Source: Halarcobacter anaerophilus (GTDB lineage: Bacteria; Campylobacterota; Campylobacteria; Campylobacterales; Arcobacteraceae). From it: a stretch of 64,000 nt of DNA. Both the position numbers and the translations under genes were made by a program. Below the pieces are notes generated by a model that was not told the origin of the DNA, did not search any database, and saw nothing but the letters and a program-made list of their open reading frames with translations. Of this stretch, positions 18,623 through 28,247 are shown in pieces; within the stretch, counting starts at the first letter, position 1, and each line of letters opens with the position of its first letter. The stretch spans positions 372,001 through 436,000 of the forward strand of contig NZ_CP041070.1 of NCBI RefSeq assembly GCF_006459125.1, in the 5' to 3' direction.

Positions 18623-19390
18623 TCATCTTTTAATTATTTCTATTGAATTATTTGGATTATATTTCATAGGTACATGATCGGCTCTTTCAATACCTATTTT
18701 AATATAAGCTAAAAGAGTAAATGCTCCTAAGACCAAAAAGAAAAAGCTGATGATTTTTTTTGCTTTAATCATTTTTTTTCTGTTCTCTTTTGGATTTTCT
18801 CCATCAAACCAGCCCCATTTCATTGCAGCTCTATAAAGTCCTATTGACCCGTGAAGTTCCACGCAAATTAATAAAACCATATATAAAAGCCACATATGTT
18901 CACTAACAACTCTATGTGAGCTTGAATATGGACCTATATTCTCCGGTTGAGTAAACATAATATACAAATGAATCATTGCCGCAAACATCATAATAAGACC
19001 ACTAATCCATTGAAACATCCACATTGAAGTATCTGTATGTTTCATCATCTTTGCATGTTCTCTTATTCTAAGATAGGCACGATAAGAAATAGGAAATTTT
19101 CGTATTCCAAGTATTGCATGTACAATAAAAATCACAGTTACTGCTGCAACAAAAATACTTACGATAAAAGGTAAGCCTTCATCAAAAATAAAGTTCAGTT
19201 CAAACATCTTTGTAACTGTATACATAGCTTTTTCACCAAAAAGAATTGTGGATACAAAAAACATATGTGCCATCATAAAAATTGCAAGAGCAACTCCTGT
19301 AGCTGTCAACGCTTTGTCCAGTTTTGCAGGAATTCTACTTTTTTTACCTTCTGGATCTGTACCAGTAAAGGCTTCTATAATTTTCTCCAT
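18623..19390 (-). CDS. frdC: Fumarate reductase cytochrome b subunit
   Basis: A 255-residue membrane anchor with five hydrophobic segments and histidines placed in the helices (for example [33 protein letters not shown]) consistent with the di-heme b type of Wolinella FrdC. It accepts electrons from menaquinol and passes them to FrdB. It is the first gene of frdC-frdA-frdB-fumarase, with AGGAG before its ATG and its own promoter upstream. Confidence 0.94.
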   Translation of the reverse strand: MEKIIEAFTGTDPEGKKSRIPAKLDKALTATGVALAIFMMAHMFFVSTILFGEKAMYTVTKMFELNFIFDEGLPFIVSIFVAAVTVIFIVHAILGIRKFPISYRAYLRIREHAKMMKHTDTSMWMFQWISGLIMMFAAMIHLYIMFTQPENIGPYSSSHRVVSEHMWLLYMVLLICVELHGSIGLYRAAMKWGWFDGENPKENRKKMIKAKKIISFFFLVLGAFTLLAYIKIGIERADHVPMKYNPNNSIEIIKR

Positions 19391-19462
19391 TCTCTTCTCC
19401 TTTAAGAGGTTTTTAACGATGGTGAAAGTTTACAAATGCAAAGTGACTTTAATGTGATTTTT

Positions 19463-19468
19463 AGTATA
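19463..19468 (-). promoter_or_regulatory. Probable -10 box of the frdCAB operon
   Basis: Reads TATACT on the minus strand, about 73 bases upstream of the frdC ATG, within AT-rich sequence. It gives a leader of about 65 bases. No FNR-type site could be recognised nearby. Confidence 0.45.
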
Positions 19469-19503
19469 AAATTTTAAATTTATTTTAATTTTTAGGTAAA
19501 AGT

Positions 19504-19527
19504 GTACAAAAACTTGCGTTTTTGTAC
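19504..19527 (-). terminator. Hairpin at the end of the amino acid symporter gene
   Basis: GTACAAAAAC (19504-19513) pairs perfectly with GTTTTTGTAC (19518-19527) around a 4-base loop. The distal arm touches the symporter stop codon. On the minus strand the stem is followed by ACTTTTACC, a weak U-run. Confidence 0.5.
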
Positions 19528-20849
19528 TAATTTTTGAAATATCTGTTTGTCTCTTCAGATACTACTTTAGAAAGAAGTAGAAGTGCGATTAAGTTTGGAA
19601 TTGCCATTAATCCATTTGCCAAATCAGAGAAGTTCCATACAAGTTTAAGTTCTGTCATGGCTCCGACTACAATAAAACTGACAAAAACAATTCTGTAAAC
19701 TTTGATTGATTTATCTCCGAAAATATACTCAAAGGCTCTTTCTCCGTAATATGACCAACCAAGAATCGTTGAATATCCAAAAAGAATTGTCGCAATTACT
19801 ATTATTATTGATCCAAAATCTCCTAAAAAGAATTGAAAACTTTTTAAAGTAAGTTCTCCTGCACTTCCTCCTGTTGTCCAAACGGGAGCCATTAAAATAA
19901 TAACGGCAGTCATTGTACAAACAACCAAAGTATCAATAAAAGTTTGAGTCATAGATACAAGAGCTTGTTTTACGGGATCGTTTGTTTTAGCCGCAGCTGC
20001 TGCAATAGGAGCAGAACCCAAACCTGATTCATTTGAAAATACACCTCTTGCAATACCGTATCTAATAGCTGCCGCAACTGCCGCACCTGCAAAACCTCCT
20101 CCTGCTGCAATAGGATTAAAAGCATGGTAAAAAATAAGATAAAAAGCATCACCTACTTTGTCATAGTTTGTAATAATAATTATTAAAGAGGTAAGAACAT
20201 AAGCAATTATCATAAAAGGAATTAAAAAAGAGGTTGTTTTTCCTATTGATTTAATACCGCCTATTATAACAAAAGAAGTAATAGTAAGAAGAATAATCCC
20301 CGTAACCCAAGTAGGAGTATTAAACTGTGAACTCATTGCGTTTGCAACTGCGTTTGATTGGGTCATATTCCCTATACCGAAAGAAGCAACTACTGTAAAA
20401 AGTGCAAAGGCAAAGGCAAGTTTGGGCATTTTTAATCCCTCTGCAAGATAATACATAGGTCCGCCTTTATAGCCGTTTTTACCTTTTTGTCTATATTTTA
20501 CGGCTAATATTGCTTCTGAATATTTTGTCGCCATTCCGACCAAACCCGTAATCCACATCCAAAAGACTGCTCCTGGACCACCGAAAGTAATTGCCGTTGC
20601 AACTCCGACAATATTTCCTATTCCCACTGTTGCGGCAAGTGCCGTCATAAGTGCTTGAAAATGGGAGATATCACCTTTTGCACTTTTTTCTTTATGAAAA
20701 ATCAGTTTTATTGCATGACCTAATGCCCAAAACTGCATACCTTTTAAACGAATTGTTAAAAATAATCCTGTTCCCACAAGAAGAACAAGCATGGGAATTC
20801 CCCATACGAAGCCTGAAGCTTGAGATATAAATTTATCTAATATTTCCAT
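19527..20849 (-). CDS. Sodium/proton:alanine/glycine symporter (AGCS family)
   Basis: A 440-residue inner-membrane transporter with about ten membrane segments importing alanine or glycine with a cation. Family landmarks are visible: GIGNIVGVATAITFGGPGAVFWMW near residue 80, YKGGPMYYLAEGL, and ARGVFSNESGLGSAPIAAAA. It is transcribed alone, divergently from trxB, with AAAGGA before its ATG. Substrate preference cannot be read from sequence. Confidence 0.92.
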   Translation of the reverse strand: MEILDKFISQASGFVWGIPMLVLLVGTGLFLTIRLKGMQFWALGHAIKLIFHKEKSAKGDISHFQALMTALAATVGIGNIVGVATAITFGGPGAVFWMWITGLVGMATKYSEAILAVKYRQKGKNGYKGGPMYYLAEGLKMPKLAFAFALFTVVASFGIGNMTQSNAVANAMSSQFNTPTWVTGIILLTITSFVIIGGIKSIGKTTSFLIPFMIIAYVLTSLIIIITNYDKVGDAFYLIFYHAFNPIAAGGGFAGAAVAAAIRYGIARGVFSNESGLGSAPIAAAAAKTNDPVKQALVSMTQTFIDTLVVCTMTAVIILMAPVWTTGGSAGELTLKSFQFFLGDFGSIIIVIATILFGYSTILGWSYYGERAFEYIFGDKSIKVYRIVFVSFIVVGAMTELKLVWNFSDLANGLMAIPNLIALLLLSKVVSEETNRYFKN

Positions 20850-20994
20850 TATGAATCCTTTATAGCAAAGTATGTATAATACCTTAGAAGTAGTTAAATT
20901 TTTATCAATAATAATTCGTCAAAGCTGACATTTATATGAATTATTGTTTAATTTGACAAAAATTACTAAAAGAAAAATATTATCCATATTGTGG

Positions 20995-21024
20995 AATTTA
21001 ATTAAGCCTAAGATTAATTAAATT
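20995..21024. promoter_or_regulatory. Inverted repeat in the trxB promoter region
   Basis: AATTTAATTAA and TTAATTAAATT are perfect complements with an 8-base spacer. They lie four bases upstream of a TATTAT box (21029-21034) that could be the trxB -10, so a protein bound here would cover the -35 region. No known operator is recognised. Confidence 0.4.
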
Positions 21025-21106
21025 TTAGTATTATTGTGCCCTTATAAAAAAGAGCACAAGTGAATTACATTTTTTATTTAGTATAACAAAGAAAAAGGAT
21101 GAATTT

Positions 21107-22036
21107 ATGTTAGATTTAGCAATTATTGGTGGAGGTCCTGCCGGACTTACTGCAGGTTTATACGCAACTAGAGGTGGTTTAAAAGATGTAACTATGTTTG
21201 AAATGGGTATGCCAGGCGGTCAAATTACAGGAAGTTCGGAAATTGAAAACTATCCGGGACAAGGTGAGATAATGTCAGGTATGGATTTAATGCAAAACTG
21301 GCCTGAACAATGCCAAAAATTCGGTTTGAAACATGAAATGAGTCAAGTAAGCAGAGTAACTAAAAACGGAGATATCTTCACTGTTACAACTTCTGACGGG
21401 AAAACACAAGAAGCAAAATCAGTTCTTCTAGCAACGGGTTCAGTTCCAAGAAAAGCCGGATTTAAAGGTGAAAATGAGTTTTTCGGTAGAGGAATTTCAA
21501 CTTGTGCAACTTGTGACGGATTTTTCTATAAAAATAAAGAAGTAGCATTAGTAGGCGGTGGTGATTCTGCTTTGGAAGAGGCAGTTTATTTATCAAAAAT
21601 TTGTTCTAAAGTATATTTAGTTCATAGAAGAGATACTTATAGAGCAGCGCCAAGTACAATAGAACATATGAAAGCTTGTGAAAACATAGAAGAAGTGACA
21701 AATGTAACTGTAGAAGAGGTTTACGGAGATGCTTCGGGAGTTACGGGTCTTAAAGTAAAAAGCAAAGAGTCAGGGGAAATTAGAGATTTAGCAGTTCCCG
21801 GTGTTTTTGTTTTTGTCGGAAGAGATGTATTAAATGAACCTTTAAAACAAGAAGACGGTTCTTTTCTTTGCGATTTAGATGAGCAAGGACAAGTTATTGT
21901 TGATTTAAAAATGAAAACATCGGTTCCGGGACTATATGCGGCAGGTGATGTTAGAATTGATGCAGCAAAACAAGTTGTATGTGCAGCGGGTGACGGTGCA
22001 ACAGCAGCTGTAAATATAATTGAATATTTAGGATAA
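21107..22036 (+). CDS. trxB: Thioredoxin reductase
   Basis: A 309-residue homodimeric cytoplasmic flavoprotein passing electrons from NADPH through FAD to thioredoxin. It shows the FAD-binding GGGPAGL at 8-14, the redox-active CATC at residues 133-136, an NADPH-binding [10 protein letters not shown], and the C-terminal FAD motif LYAAGDV. Length is typical. It heads a tight run with dapB (12-base gap) and purF (10-base gap) that are not functionally related. Confidence 0.96.
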   Translation: MLDLAIIGGGPAGLTAGLYATRGGLKDVTMFEMGMPGGQITGSSEIENYPGQGEIMSGMDLMQNWPEQCQKFGLKHEMSQVSRVTKNGDIFTVTTSDGKTQEAKSVLLATGSVPRKAGFKGENEFFGRGISTCATCDGFFYKNKEVALVGGGDSALEEAVYLSKICSKVYLVHRRDTYRAAPSTIEHMKACENIEEVTNVTVEEVYGDASGVTGLKVKSKESGEIRDLAVPGVFVFVGRDVLNEPLKQEDGSFLCDLDEQGQVIVDLKMKTSVPGLYAAGDVRIDAAKQVVCAAGDGATAAVNIIEYLG

Positions 22037-22048
22037 GAGGAAAATTTT

Positions 22049-22819
22049 ATGATTAATGTAGGTATTCTGGGAAGTACAGGAAGAGTAGGTTCACTTTTAA
22101 TTGATGATTTAGAACTTGATCAAGAGGCAAATTTGTCTGCTTGTCATGTTGTAAACAAACTAAAGAAGAGTGTTCCTGAAGGAACTGTCGTAACAAATGA
22201 TATAAGAACTTTAATAGATTCTTGTGATGTTGTAATTGATTTTTCTGCTCCTGCGGCTACTCAAAGCCTACTAGAAGAAGTTGTAGAAAACGGTGGAAAA
22301 CCGTTGGTAATTGCTACAACAGGTTTTAATAAACATCAGCAAAACCTCCTTATAGAAGCTTCAAAAATTGTTCCTGTTTTATATGCGACAAATATGAGTT
22401 TGGGAATTGCAGTTTTAAATAAATTGGTATCTCTTGCAAGTAAAGCTTTAAGAGATTTCGATTGTGAAATTGTGGAACAGCATCATAGATACAAGGTTGA
22501 TTCACCTTCAGGTACGGCATTGACTCTAGCAGAACATGCCGCACGTGCAAGAGATTTGGATTTAGATACGGTAAGAGTATCAGGTAGAGACGGTGTAATC
22601 GGCGCTAGAACAAAAGATGAGATAGGCGTGATGAGTTTAAGAGGTGGAGATATTGTAGGGAAACATACGGTTGGTCTTTACAATGACGGTGAATTTATAG
22701 AGCTTCATCATACTGCAACTTCAAGAAACACTTTTTCAAAAGGTGCTATAAAAGCTGCTAAATGGTTAATAAACCAAGAAGCCGGTTTATATTCAATCAA
22801 TGACTGTTTAGGTTTATAA
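22049..22819 (+). CDS. dapB: 4-hydroxy-tetrahydrodipicolinate reductase
   Basis: A 256-residue enzyme of the diaminopimelate/lysine pathway that reduces the dehydrated product of DapA with NAD(P)H. The N-terminal nucleotide-binding motif reads GSTGRVG, and the catalytic signature EQHHRYKVDSPSGTAL lies in the middle. It is placed between trxB and purF, apparently in one transcript. Confidence 0.95.
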   Translation: MINVGILGSTGRVGSLLIDDLELDQEANLSACHVVNKLKKSVPEGTVVTNDIRTLIDSCDVVIDFSAPAATQSLLEEVVENGGKPLVIATTGFNKHQQNLLIEASKIVPVLYATNMSLGIAVLNKLVSLASKALRDFDCEIVEQHHRYKVDSPSGTALTLAEHAARARDLDLDTVRVSGRDGVIGARTKDEIGVMSLRGGDIVGKHTVGLYNDGEFIELHHTATSRNTFSKGAIKAAKWLINQEAGLYSINDCLGL

Positions 22820-22829
22820 GAGGTTTAAC

Positions 22830-24179
22830 ATGTGTGCAATAGTTGGAATTTACGGTAATGAGAATGCTGCGAGATTAGCCTCTTTGGCTCTTTTTTCTAT
22901 GCAGCACAGAGGACAAGAAGCAACAGGAATTTCATCTTCTTGTGAAGGTAAAATTTATACAAAAAAAGATAGAGGTTTGGTTTCTGAAGTTTTTAATAAC
23001 AAAGCTTTAGAATATTTAAAAGGGGATATGGCAATAGGGCATAATAGATACTCTACTGCAGGAAGCGATTCTATTTTGGATGCACAGCCTGTATTTGCAA
23101 AATATAAGCTGGGTGAAATATCTATAGTTCATAACGGAAATTTAATTAATAAAGAAGAAGTTAGAAAAGAGCTTATAGACAATGGTGCAATTTTTCAAAC
23201 AGGTATGGATACGGAAAATCTTATTCATTTAATCGCTAAAAATTCGAAAGATAGATTAAGAGATAGAATAGTAGAAGCTCTACAAAAAACTATCGGAGCA
23301 TATTGTTTTATTATTCAATCAAGAAATAAACAGTTTGTAATAAGAGATAGATACGGAATCAGACCTCTGTCTTTAGGAAGATTAAAATCAGGGGGTTATA
23401 TAGTTTCAAGTGAAACTTGCGCTTTTGAATTAGTTGATGCTGAATTTATAAGAGATATAAGACCGGGAGAGATGTTGATTTTCTCTAAAAAAAGCGATGA
23501 ACCTGAATCTATTCAACTTTTTGAACCTGAGTTTAGACCTTGCGCTTTTGAATATGTATATTTTGCAAGACCTGATTCTGTAATTGACGGTAAAAATGTT
23601 TATATGACAAGAGAAAATATGGGGAAAACTCTTGCAAGAAATGATAAAAACAGCCATATAAAAGCCGATATGGTTATACCTGTTCCAGATTCGGGAGTTC
23701 CTGCAGCACTTGGATATTCGCAAGAAAGCGGAGTACCTTTTAAATACGGAATTATCAGAAATCATTATGTGGGAAGAACTTTTATTGAACCTACTCAAGA
23801 GATGAGAAATATGAAAGTCAAGATGAAACTATCTCCCATGAGATCATTAATTGAGGGTAAATCTCTGCTTGTAATCGATGATTCTGTTGTAAGAGGAACT
23901 ACTTCAAAAAGAATAGTTAGAATGTTAAAAGAAGCAGGAGCCAAAGAGGTACATTTCAGAGTTGCAAGTCCTGAAATAAAATTCCCTAATTTTTACGGAA
24001 TCGATACTCCAAATCAAGATGAACTTATCTCCCATAGAATGACAAAAGATGAAATCTGTGAATATATTGAAGCAGATAGTTTGGAATATCTATCTATTCA
24101 AGACTTAGTAGATTCTATAGGAAACGACAGACATTACGCATTAGAAAGTTTTGACGGTGACTATTTCGTTACAAAATAA
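22830..24179 (+). CDS. purF: Amidophosphoribosyltransferase
   Basis: A 449-residue enzyme making phosphoribosylamine from PRPP and glutamine, the first step of purine synthesis. The protein starts MCAIVGIYG, so Cys2 becomes the N-terminal nucleophile of the glutaminase domain. The PRPP-binding loop LLVIDDSVVRGTTSKR lies in the C-terminal phosphoribosyltransferase domain. It overlaps the following radical SAM gene by about 29 bases. Confidence 0.96.
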   Translation: MCAIVGIYGNENAARLASLALFSMQHRGQEATGISSSCEGKIYTKKDRGLVSEVFNNKALEYLKGDMAIGHNRYSTAGSDSILDAQPVFAKYKLGEISIVHNGNLINKEEVRKELIDNGAIFQTGMDTENLIHLIAKNSKDRLRDRIVEALQKTIGAYCFIIQSRNKQFVIRDRYGIRPLSLGRLKSGGYIVSSETCAFELVDAEFIRDIRPGEMLIFSKKSDEPESIQLFEPEFRPCAFEYVYFARPDSVIDGKNVYMTRENMGKTLARNDKNSHIKADMVIPVPDSGVPAALGYSQESGVPFKYGIIRNHYVGRTFIEPTQEMRNMKVKMKLSPMRSLIEGKSLLVIDDSVVRGTTSKRIVRMLKEAGAKEVHFRVASPEIKFPNFYGIDTPNQDELISHRMTKDEICEYIEADSLEYLSIQDLVDSIGNDRHYALESFDGDYFVTK

Positions 24180-25158
24180 CAATATTTCTATAAAAAATCA
24201 GAAAACAAAAGAAGTACTTACCATAGGTAGGTACTTTAAAAAAAAGTTTAAACAAAAAGTTTATAAAACACCTATTTCAATTTCAGGATTTACTTGTCCT
24301 AATATTGACGGTACTGTTGCCAAAGGTGGATGCAGTTTTTGCGAAAACGATTCCTTTTCTCCAAATTTACAAGAGAGAAAACCAAGCTTCAAATTAAATC
24401 CCAGAGTCGATAAAAATCCTTTTTTAGATAAACAGCTTATGCAGTTAGAGATGCAGTTTAATGCAACAAAACAAAGATTGGAAAATAAATTCGGTGCAAA
24501 AAAATTCATAGTCTATTTCCAATCTTTTACAAATACTTATGCTCCTCTTGAAACTTTAAAAGCTCTGTATACAAAAGCTCTTAGTTTTGATAATGTAATC
24601 GGTTTATCAATCGGTACAAGAACTGATTGTATGACAGATGAGATATTAGACTTTTTAGAAGAGTTGTCAAAAGATAAGGAGATTTGGGTTGAGTATGGAA
24701 TACAATCTTTTTACGATAATACTTTAGAAAGAATAAACAGAGGAGATGACTCTTCAAATATTAAAAAGTGGATTACAAAAACAAAACAAAGAGGTTTGAA
24801 TGTTTGCGGACATTTAATCTACGGACTTCCCGATGAAACTCAGGAAATGATGCTAAACACTTTTAAACAGACAGTTGAGTTAAAAGTTGATTCAATAAAG
24901 TTTCATCCTTTGTATGTAGTTAAAAATACACTTCTTACAAAAGAGTATAAAAGAGGTCAATTTACTCCAATAACAGAAGATTTATATGTGGATACGGTTG
25001 TAAAATCAATTAAAAATCTACCTGAGGGAATCTCTGTTCAAAGAGTAACGGCAGGAATAGAAGACAGCTCTCTTCTAGCACCTCTTTGGTGTAAAAATAA
25101 ACATAATCAAATAAAAAAAATAAGAAAAGCCTTATTAAAAGAGGGATTAAAATACTAA
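24151..25158 (+). CDS. Radical SAM protein, YhcC/TIGR01212-like
   Basis: A protein of about 335 residues of unproven function. The SAM cluster region reads FTCPNIDGTVAKGGCSFC; this widely spaced first cysteine before CxxC is typical of the YhcC group rather than the standard CX3CX2C. A TIM-barrel-like body follows (WVEYGIQSFYDNTLERINRG). The longest frame starts with TTG at 24151; a GTG at 24157 is equally possible. Either start overlaps the end of purF, which implies coupled translation. It converges on the LysR gene. Confidence 0.82.
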   Translation: MTVTISLQNNNISIKNQKTKEVLTIGRYFKKKFKQKVYKTPISISGFTCPNIDGTVAKGGCSFCENDSFSPNLQERKPSFKLNPRVDKNPFLDKQLMQLEMQFNATKQRLENKFGAKKFIVYFQSFTNTYAPLETLKALYTKALSFDNVIGLSIGTRTDCMTDEILDFLEELSKDKEIWVEYGIQSFYDNTLERINRGDDSSNIKKWITKTKQRGLNVCGHLIYGLPDETQEMMLNTFKQTVELKVDSIKFHPLYVVKNTLLTKEYKRGQFTPITEDLYVDTVVKSIKNLPEGISVQRVTAGIEDSSLLAPLWCKNKHNQIKKIRKALLKEGLKY

Positions 25159-25176
25159 GAGTCTTCTCTTAGTATT
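25151..25176. terminator. Bidirectional hairpin overlapping both stop codons
   Basis: An 11-base perfect stem (25151-25161 with 25166-25176, core ACTAAGAG/CTCTTAGT) and a 4-base loop. The radical SAM stop codon lies in the left arm, and the LysR stop codon begins at the right end. The downstream T-runs are short on both sides (ATTTTAC and TTAA). Confidence 0.65.
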
Positions 25177-26071
25177 ATTTTACTTTTAACAGATAGTCTA
25201 CGACATTTTCAATAAATGCGTCATGTTTTCTATCTTTTCTGTAAGCAATATAAAGTTTTCTCGACATCTTATGATTACCGATTCTTGATTCATATAAAGC
25301 ACCGGCTTTAAGAAGTGATTCAATAGCATTTCTTGATACGATTGAAACTGTCGGTCTTTCGTTTTTGTCAGAGTGTAAAACTGTTTGAACAATAGTTGTT
25401 GCACTTGTAACTTCACTTGTAACATCAAAAGTGTCACAATCGGGATAATTTGCTCTGTCTAAAGACTCTTTAAAAATAAGTCTTGTATGAGAATCCGGAT
25501 TTCTACATACCCATTTATAAGATAATAAATCATCGGCTTTAGCTTTAGCAGGCAGCTCTTGATTTGAGAATATTACGATTTCATCATCCATCCATTCTCT
25601 ATATATTATATTCTCGTCAGGGATATAGTTTTCAACCAATGCCATATCAATTTTTTTATCTAATAAATCTTCAATAGCTTTATGAGAAACTGAAACATTT
25701 ATTGATACATCATTGTTGATATTCTCTTTTAGATTATTTAAAAATCTAGGCAAAATATAATTTCCGATTATAAATGAAGCTCCAAATACAAAAGTAACAT
25801 CTTTGTTCATTATTTTAAGTAACTCTTTCTCTGCATTGTTTACGCATCTTTCAATTTTTTGTGCAATAGAATATAGCATTTGACCCTCTTTTGTAAGTCT
25901 AATACCGTTTTTCTTTCTATCTACAACCTGCACATCTAAGTAGTCTTCAATAAATTTCATTTGTTGAGTTACTGCCGGTTGTGATATGCCTAATTTTGCA
26001 GATGCTTTAGAAAAAGATTTCTCTCTTACTACTGTTAAAAAAGTCTCTAATTTTGCAAAATCTGTTAACAT
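25175..26071 (-). CDS. LysR-family transcriptional regulator
   Basis: A 298-residue DNA-binding regulator. The winged helix-turn-helix is N-terminal (residues about 5-65: FLTVVREKSFSKASAKLGISQPAVTQQMKFIE). It is followed by a two-lobed periplasmic-binding-protein-like effector domain beginning about residue 95 (FVFGASFIIGNYILPRFL). The effector is unknown. It is divergent from the helicase at 26189, and a 16-base palindrome lies in between, a plausible autoregulatory site. The neighbours give no pathway hint. Confidence 0.9.
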   Translation of the reverse strand: MLTDFAKLETFLTVVREKSFSKASAKLGISQPAVTQQMKFIEDYLDVQVVDRKKNGIRLTKEGQMLYSIAQKIERCVNNAEKELLKIMNKDVTFVFGASFIIGNYILPRFLNNLKENINNDVSINVSVSHKAIEDLLDKKIDMALVENYIPDENIIYREWMDDEIVIFSNQELPAKAKADDLLSYKWVCRNPDSHTRLIFKESLDRANYPDCDTFDVTSEVTSATTIVQTVLHSDKNERPTVSIVSRNAIESLLKAGALYESRIGNHKMSRKLYIAYRKDRKHDAFIENVVDYLLKVK

Positions 26072-26111
26072 ACTTGGTTACCTTTTATAATTTGTAATGA
26101 TAATAATAACA

Positions 26112-26127
26112 TTTGTTTATAAACAAA
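26112..26127. promoter_or_regulatory. 16-base perfect palindrome between lysR and uvrD
   Basis: TTTGTTTATAAACAAA is self-complementary. It is centred about 48 bases upstream of the LysR-family ATG and about 43 bases upstream of the helicase -10 box. LysR proteins commonly bind palindromes upstream of their own gene. The sequence is AT-rich, so chance is possible. Confidence 0.45.
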
Positions 26128-26159
26128 AATATTAAAGAAGAGTTAATTTATAGAAATTA

Positions 26160-26168
26160 TGATATAAT
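26160..26168 (+). promoter_or_regulatory. Extended -10 promoter of the UvrD/Rep helicase
   Basis: TGATATAAT is a full TG-N-TATAAT element ending 20 bases before the helicase ATG. GGAGAG lies between, giving a short leader. Confidence 0.65.
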
Positions 26169-26188
26169 TTATATTAAATGGAGAGAAA

Positions 26189-28243
26189 ATGTCGGAAAAT
26201 TTTTTAAATTCACTAAATAAATCACAACAAATTGCGGCACAACATATAGACGGTGCGCTGTTGATTTTAGCAGGTGCAGGTTCAGGGAAAACAAAAACTA
26301 TTACAACAAGACTCGCTTATTTAATCTCCATAGGAATCGATCCTAGCTCTATTTTGACTCTTACTTTTACGAACAAAGCTGCCACGGAAATGAGAGAAAG
26401 AGCTTTTTCAATGATTGATCCTAATATGATAAATACTCCTCCTTTGTTATGTACTTTCCATAAATTCGGTCTGCTTTTTTTAAAATTTTATATGACGGAA
26501 TTAGGTAGAAAAAACTCTTTTATAATAATTGATAATGATGATAAAAAAAGAATTTTAAAATCTATTGACAAAGAGATTACAACCTCTTTATTGGTATCGG
26601 AAATCTCAAAATATAAAAATACTCTTTTAACCCCAAGTGAAGCAAAAGCAGCAGCACAATTAAAACTTTATCAACAAATAGCGGATATATATGAAAAATA
26701 TGAGGCATACTTATTAAAAAACAATTTGGTAGATTTTGATGATTTACTTCTTCTTCCTTATTTAATTTTGGAGAAGAATGAGCAATTAGCCAAGCAAATA
26801 AGTGAAAAATATCAATATGTGATGGTTGATGAGTACCAAGATACGAATGAACTGCAATACAAACTTCTAAGAAAATTATGTTTTACTCATGAAAATTTAT
26901 GTGTAGTAGGAGATGACGACCAATCAATTTACGGCTGGCGTGGAGCAACCATAAAAAATATTTTGAATTTTGCAGATAACTTTAAAGATACGAAAGTTAT
27001 AAAACTAGAAGAGAATTATAGATCTACAGATACAATCTTAGAGCATGCTAATCAACTAATAGAACATAACAGAGACCGTTTAGGTAAAAAACTTATAGGA
27101 ACTAGACAAAAAGGCGACAGCGTAAAAGTTTATGAGTCTCAAGATGAAACTGAAGAGACAAGAAAAATTATAGACGATATAAAAAAACTTATAATAGAAG
27201 GTGAATCTGCAAAAGATATAGCAATACTTTTTAGAGTTAATGCCCTTTCAAGATCTTTAGAAGAGGGCTTTAACAAAGCAGGAATCAACTATAAACTAAT
27301 AGGCGGTATGAAGTTCTACGAAAGAGCGGAGATTAAAGATTTAATCGCATATTTTAGAATATTAACTAATTCAACCGATAATTTCTCTTTTAAAAGAGTA
27401 GTAAATAAACCAAAAAGAGGAATCGGAAAAACCACTATAGAAAAACTTGATGCAAAGTCTATTGAGTTAAAAAAACCTATTTTCTCAATTATTGAAGAGA
27501 GTTCACCTGAAGAACTTACTGCAATAGTAGGTAAGAAAAACTCAAGAACACTTAAAGTTTTTATTGCTTCAATAATGGACTTAAGAGATACTTTAGAAGA
27601 ATCAAAAATGAGATTTTTGGATCTTTTTGAAGATACTTTTGATTATAGAGCCTCTTTTGATTCCGTTCCAGACGGTTTTGACAGACAAGCAAATATCGAT
27701 GAGTTTTACGGATATATCAGAGATTTCTTTATACAAAATCCTCATCTTAATTTGGAAGATTTTTTAAATGAGATTGCTTTAGAATCCGAACAGGGTGAAT
27801 TAAACGATCAAGCTGTTTCAATGATGAGTATTCACTCTTCAAAAGGTTTAGAGTATAAACATATCTTTATAATAGGGCTTGAAGAGGGATTTTTTCCCAT
27901 TATCGGGGAAGGAAGCAATATTGAAGAAGAGAGAAGATTAGGATATGTCGCAATTACGAGAGCAATGGACAGATTAACTCTATCTTTTGTTCACTCAAGA
28001 TTTTATAAAGGTAAAAGAGCAACCTTGCTAAAAAGCAGATTCTTAAGTGAATCGGGACTTATTAAAGGCAGTTTGACTATTGAAAAACAATCTTCTTATA
28101 AAAAAGGAGATTTGGTACAACATAAAATTTTTGGAATGGGAAGAGTTCAAAAAGCATCAAAAGCTGGAAAAGATTATAAACTAACAATTAATTTTGGCGG
28201 AACTAGAAGAGATATCCTTTCATCTTTTGTTGAAAAAATCTAA
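26189..28243 (+). CDS. ATP-dependent DNA helicase, UvrD/Rep family
   Basis: A 684-residue superfamily 1A helicase unwinding DNA 3'-5' in repair or replication restart. Motif I is GAGSGKT at 29-35, motif II is in VDEYQDTNELQ, motif III in GDDDQSIYGWRGA, and late motifs include SIHSSKGLEY and VAITRAM. Length is close to Rep and PcrA. Whether it is the UvrD or Rep orthologue cannot be settled here. It precedes truB with only four bases between. Confidence 0.92.
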   Translation: MSENFLNSLNKSQQIAAQHIDGALLILAGAGSGKTKTITTRLAYLISIGIDPSSILTLTFTNKAATEMRERAFSMIDPNMINTPPLLCTFHKFGLLFLKFYMTELGRKNSFIIIDNDDKKRILKSIDKEITTSLLVSEISKYKNTLLTPSEAKAAAQLKLYQQIADIYEKYEAYLLKNNLVDFDDLLLLPYLILEKNEQLAKQISEKYQYVMVDEYQDTNELQYKLLRKLCFTHENLCVVGDDDQSIYGWRGATIKNILNFADNFKDTKVIKLEENYRSTDTILEHANQLIEHNRDRLGKKLIGTRQKGDSVKVYESQDETEETRKIIDDIKKLIIEGESAKDIAILFRVNALSRSLEEGFNKAGINYKLIGGMKFYERAEIKDLIAYFRILTNSTDNFSFKRVVNKPKRGIGKTTIEKLDAKSIELKKPIFSIIEESSPEELTAIVGKKNSRTLKVFIASIMDLRDTLEESKMRFLDLFEDTFDYRASFDSVPDGFDRQANIDEFYGYIRDFFIQNPHLNLEDFLNEIALESEQGELNDQAVSMMSIHSSKGLEYKHIFIIGLEEGFFPIIGEGSNIEEERRLGYVAITRAMDRLTLSFVHSRFYKGKRATLLKSRFLSESGLIKGSLTIEKQSSYKKGDLVQHKIFGMGRVQKASKAGKDYKLTINFGGTRRDILSSFVEKI

Positions 28244-28247
28244 TCAT

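Noticed and set aside
23430-23798. 122-codon minus-strand frame within purF
   Set aside because: Antisense shadow of conserved PurF sequence.
28194-28247. Longer reading of truB starting with TTG at 28194
   Set aside because: The extra 18 codons lie entirely within the helicase gene and lack a ribosome site; the ATG at 28248 right after the helicase stop fits family length.
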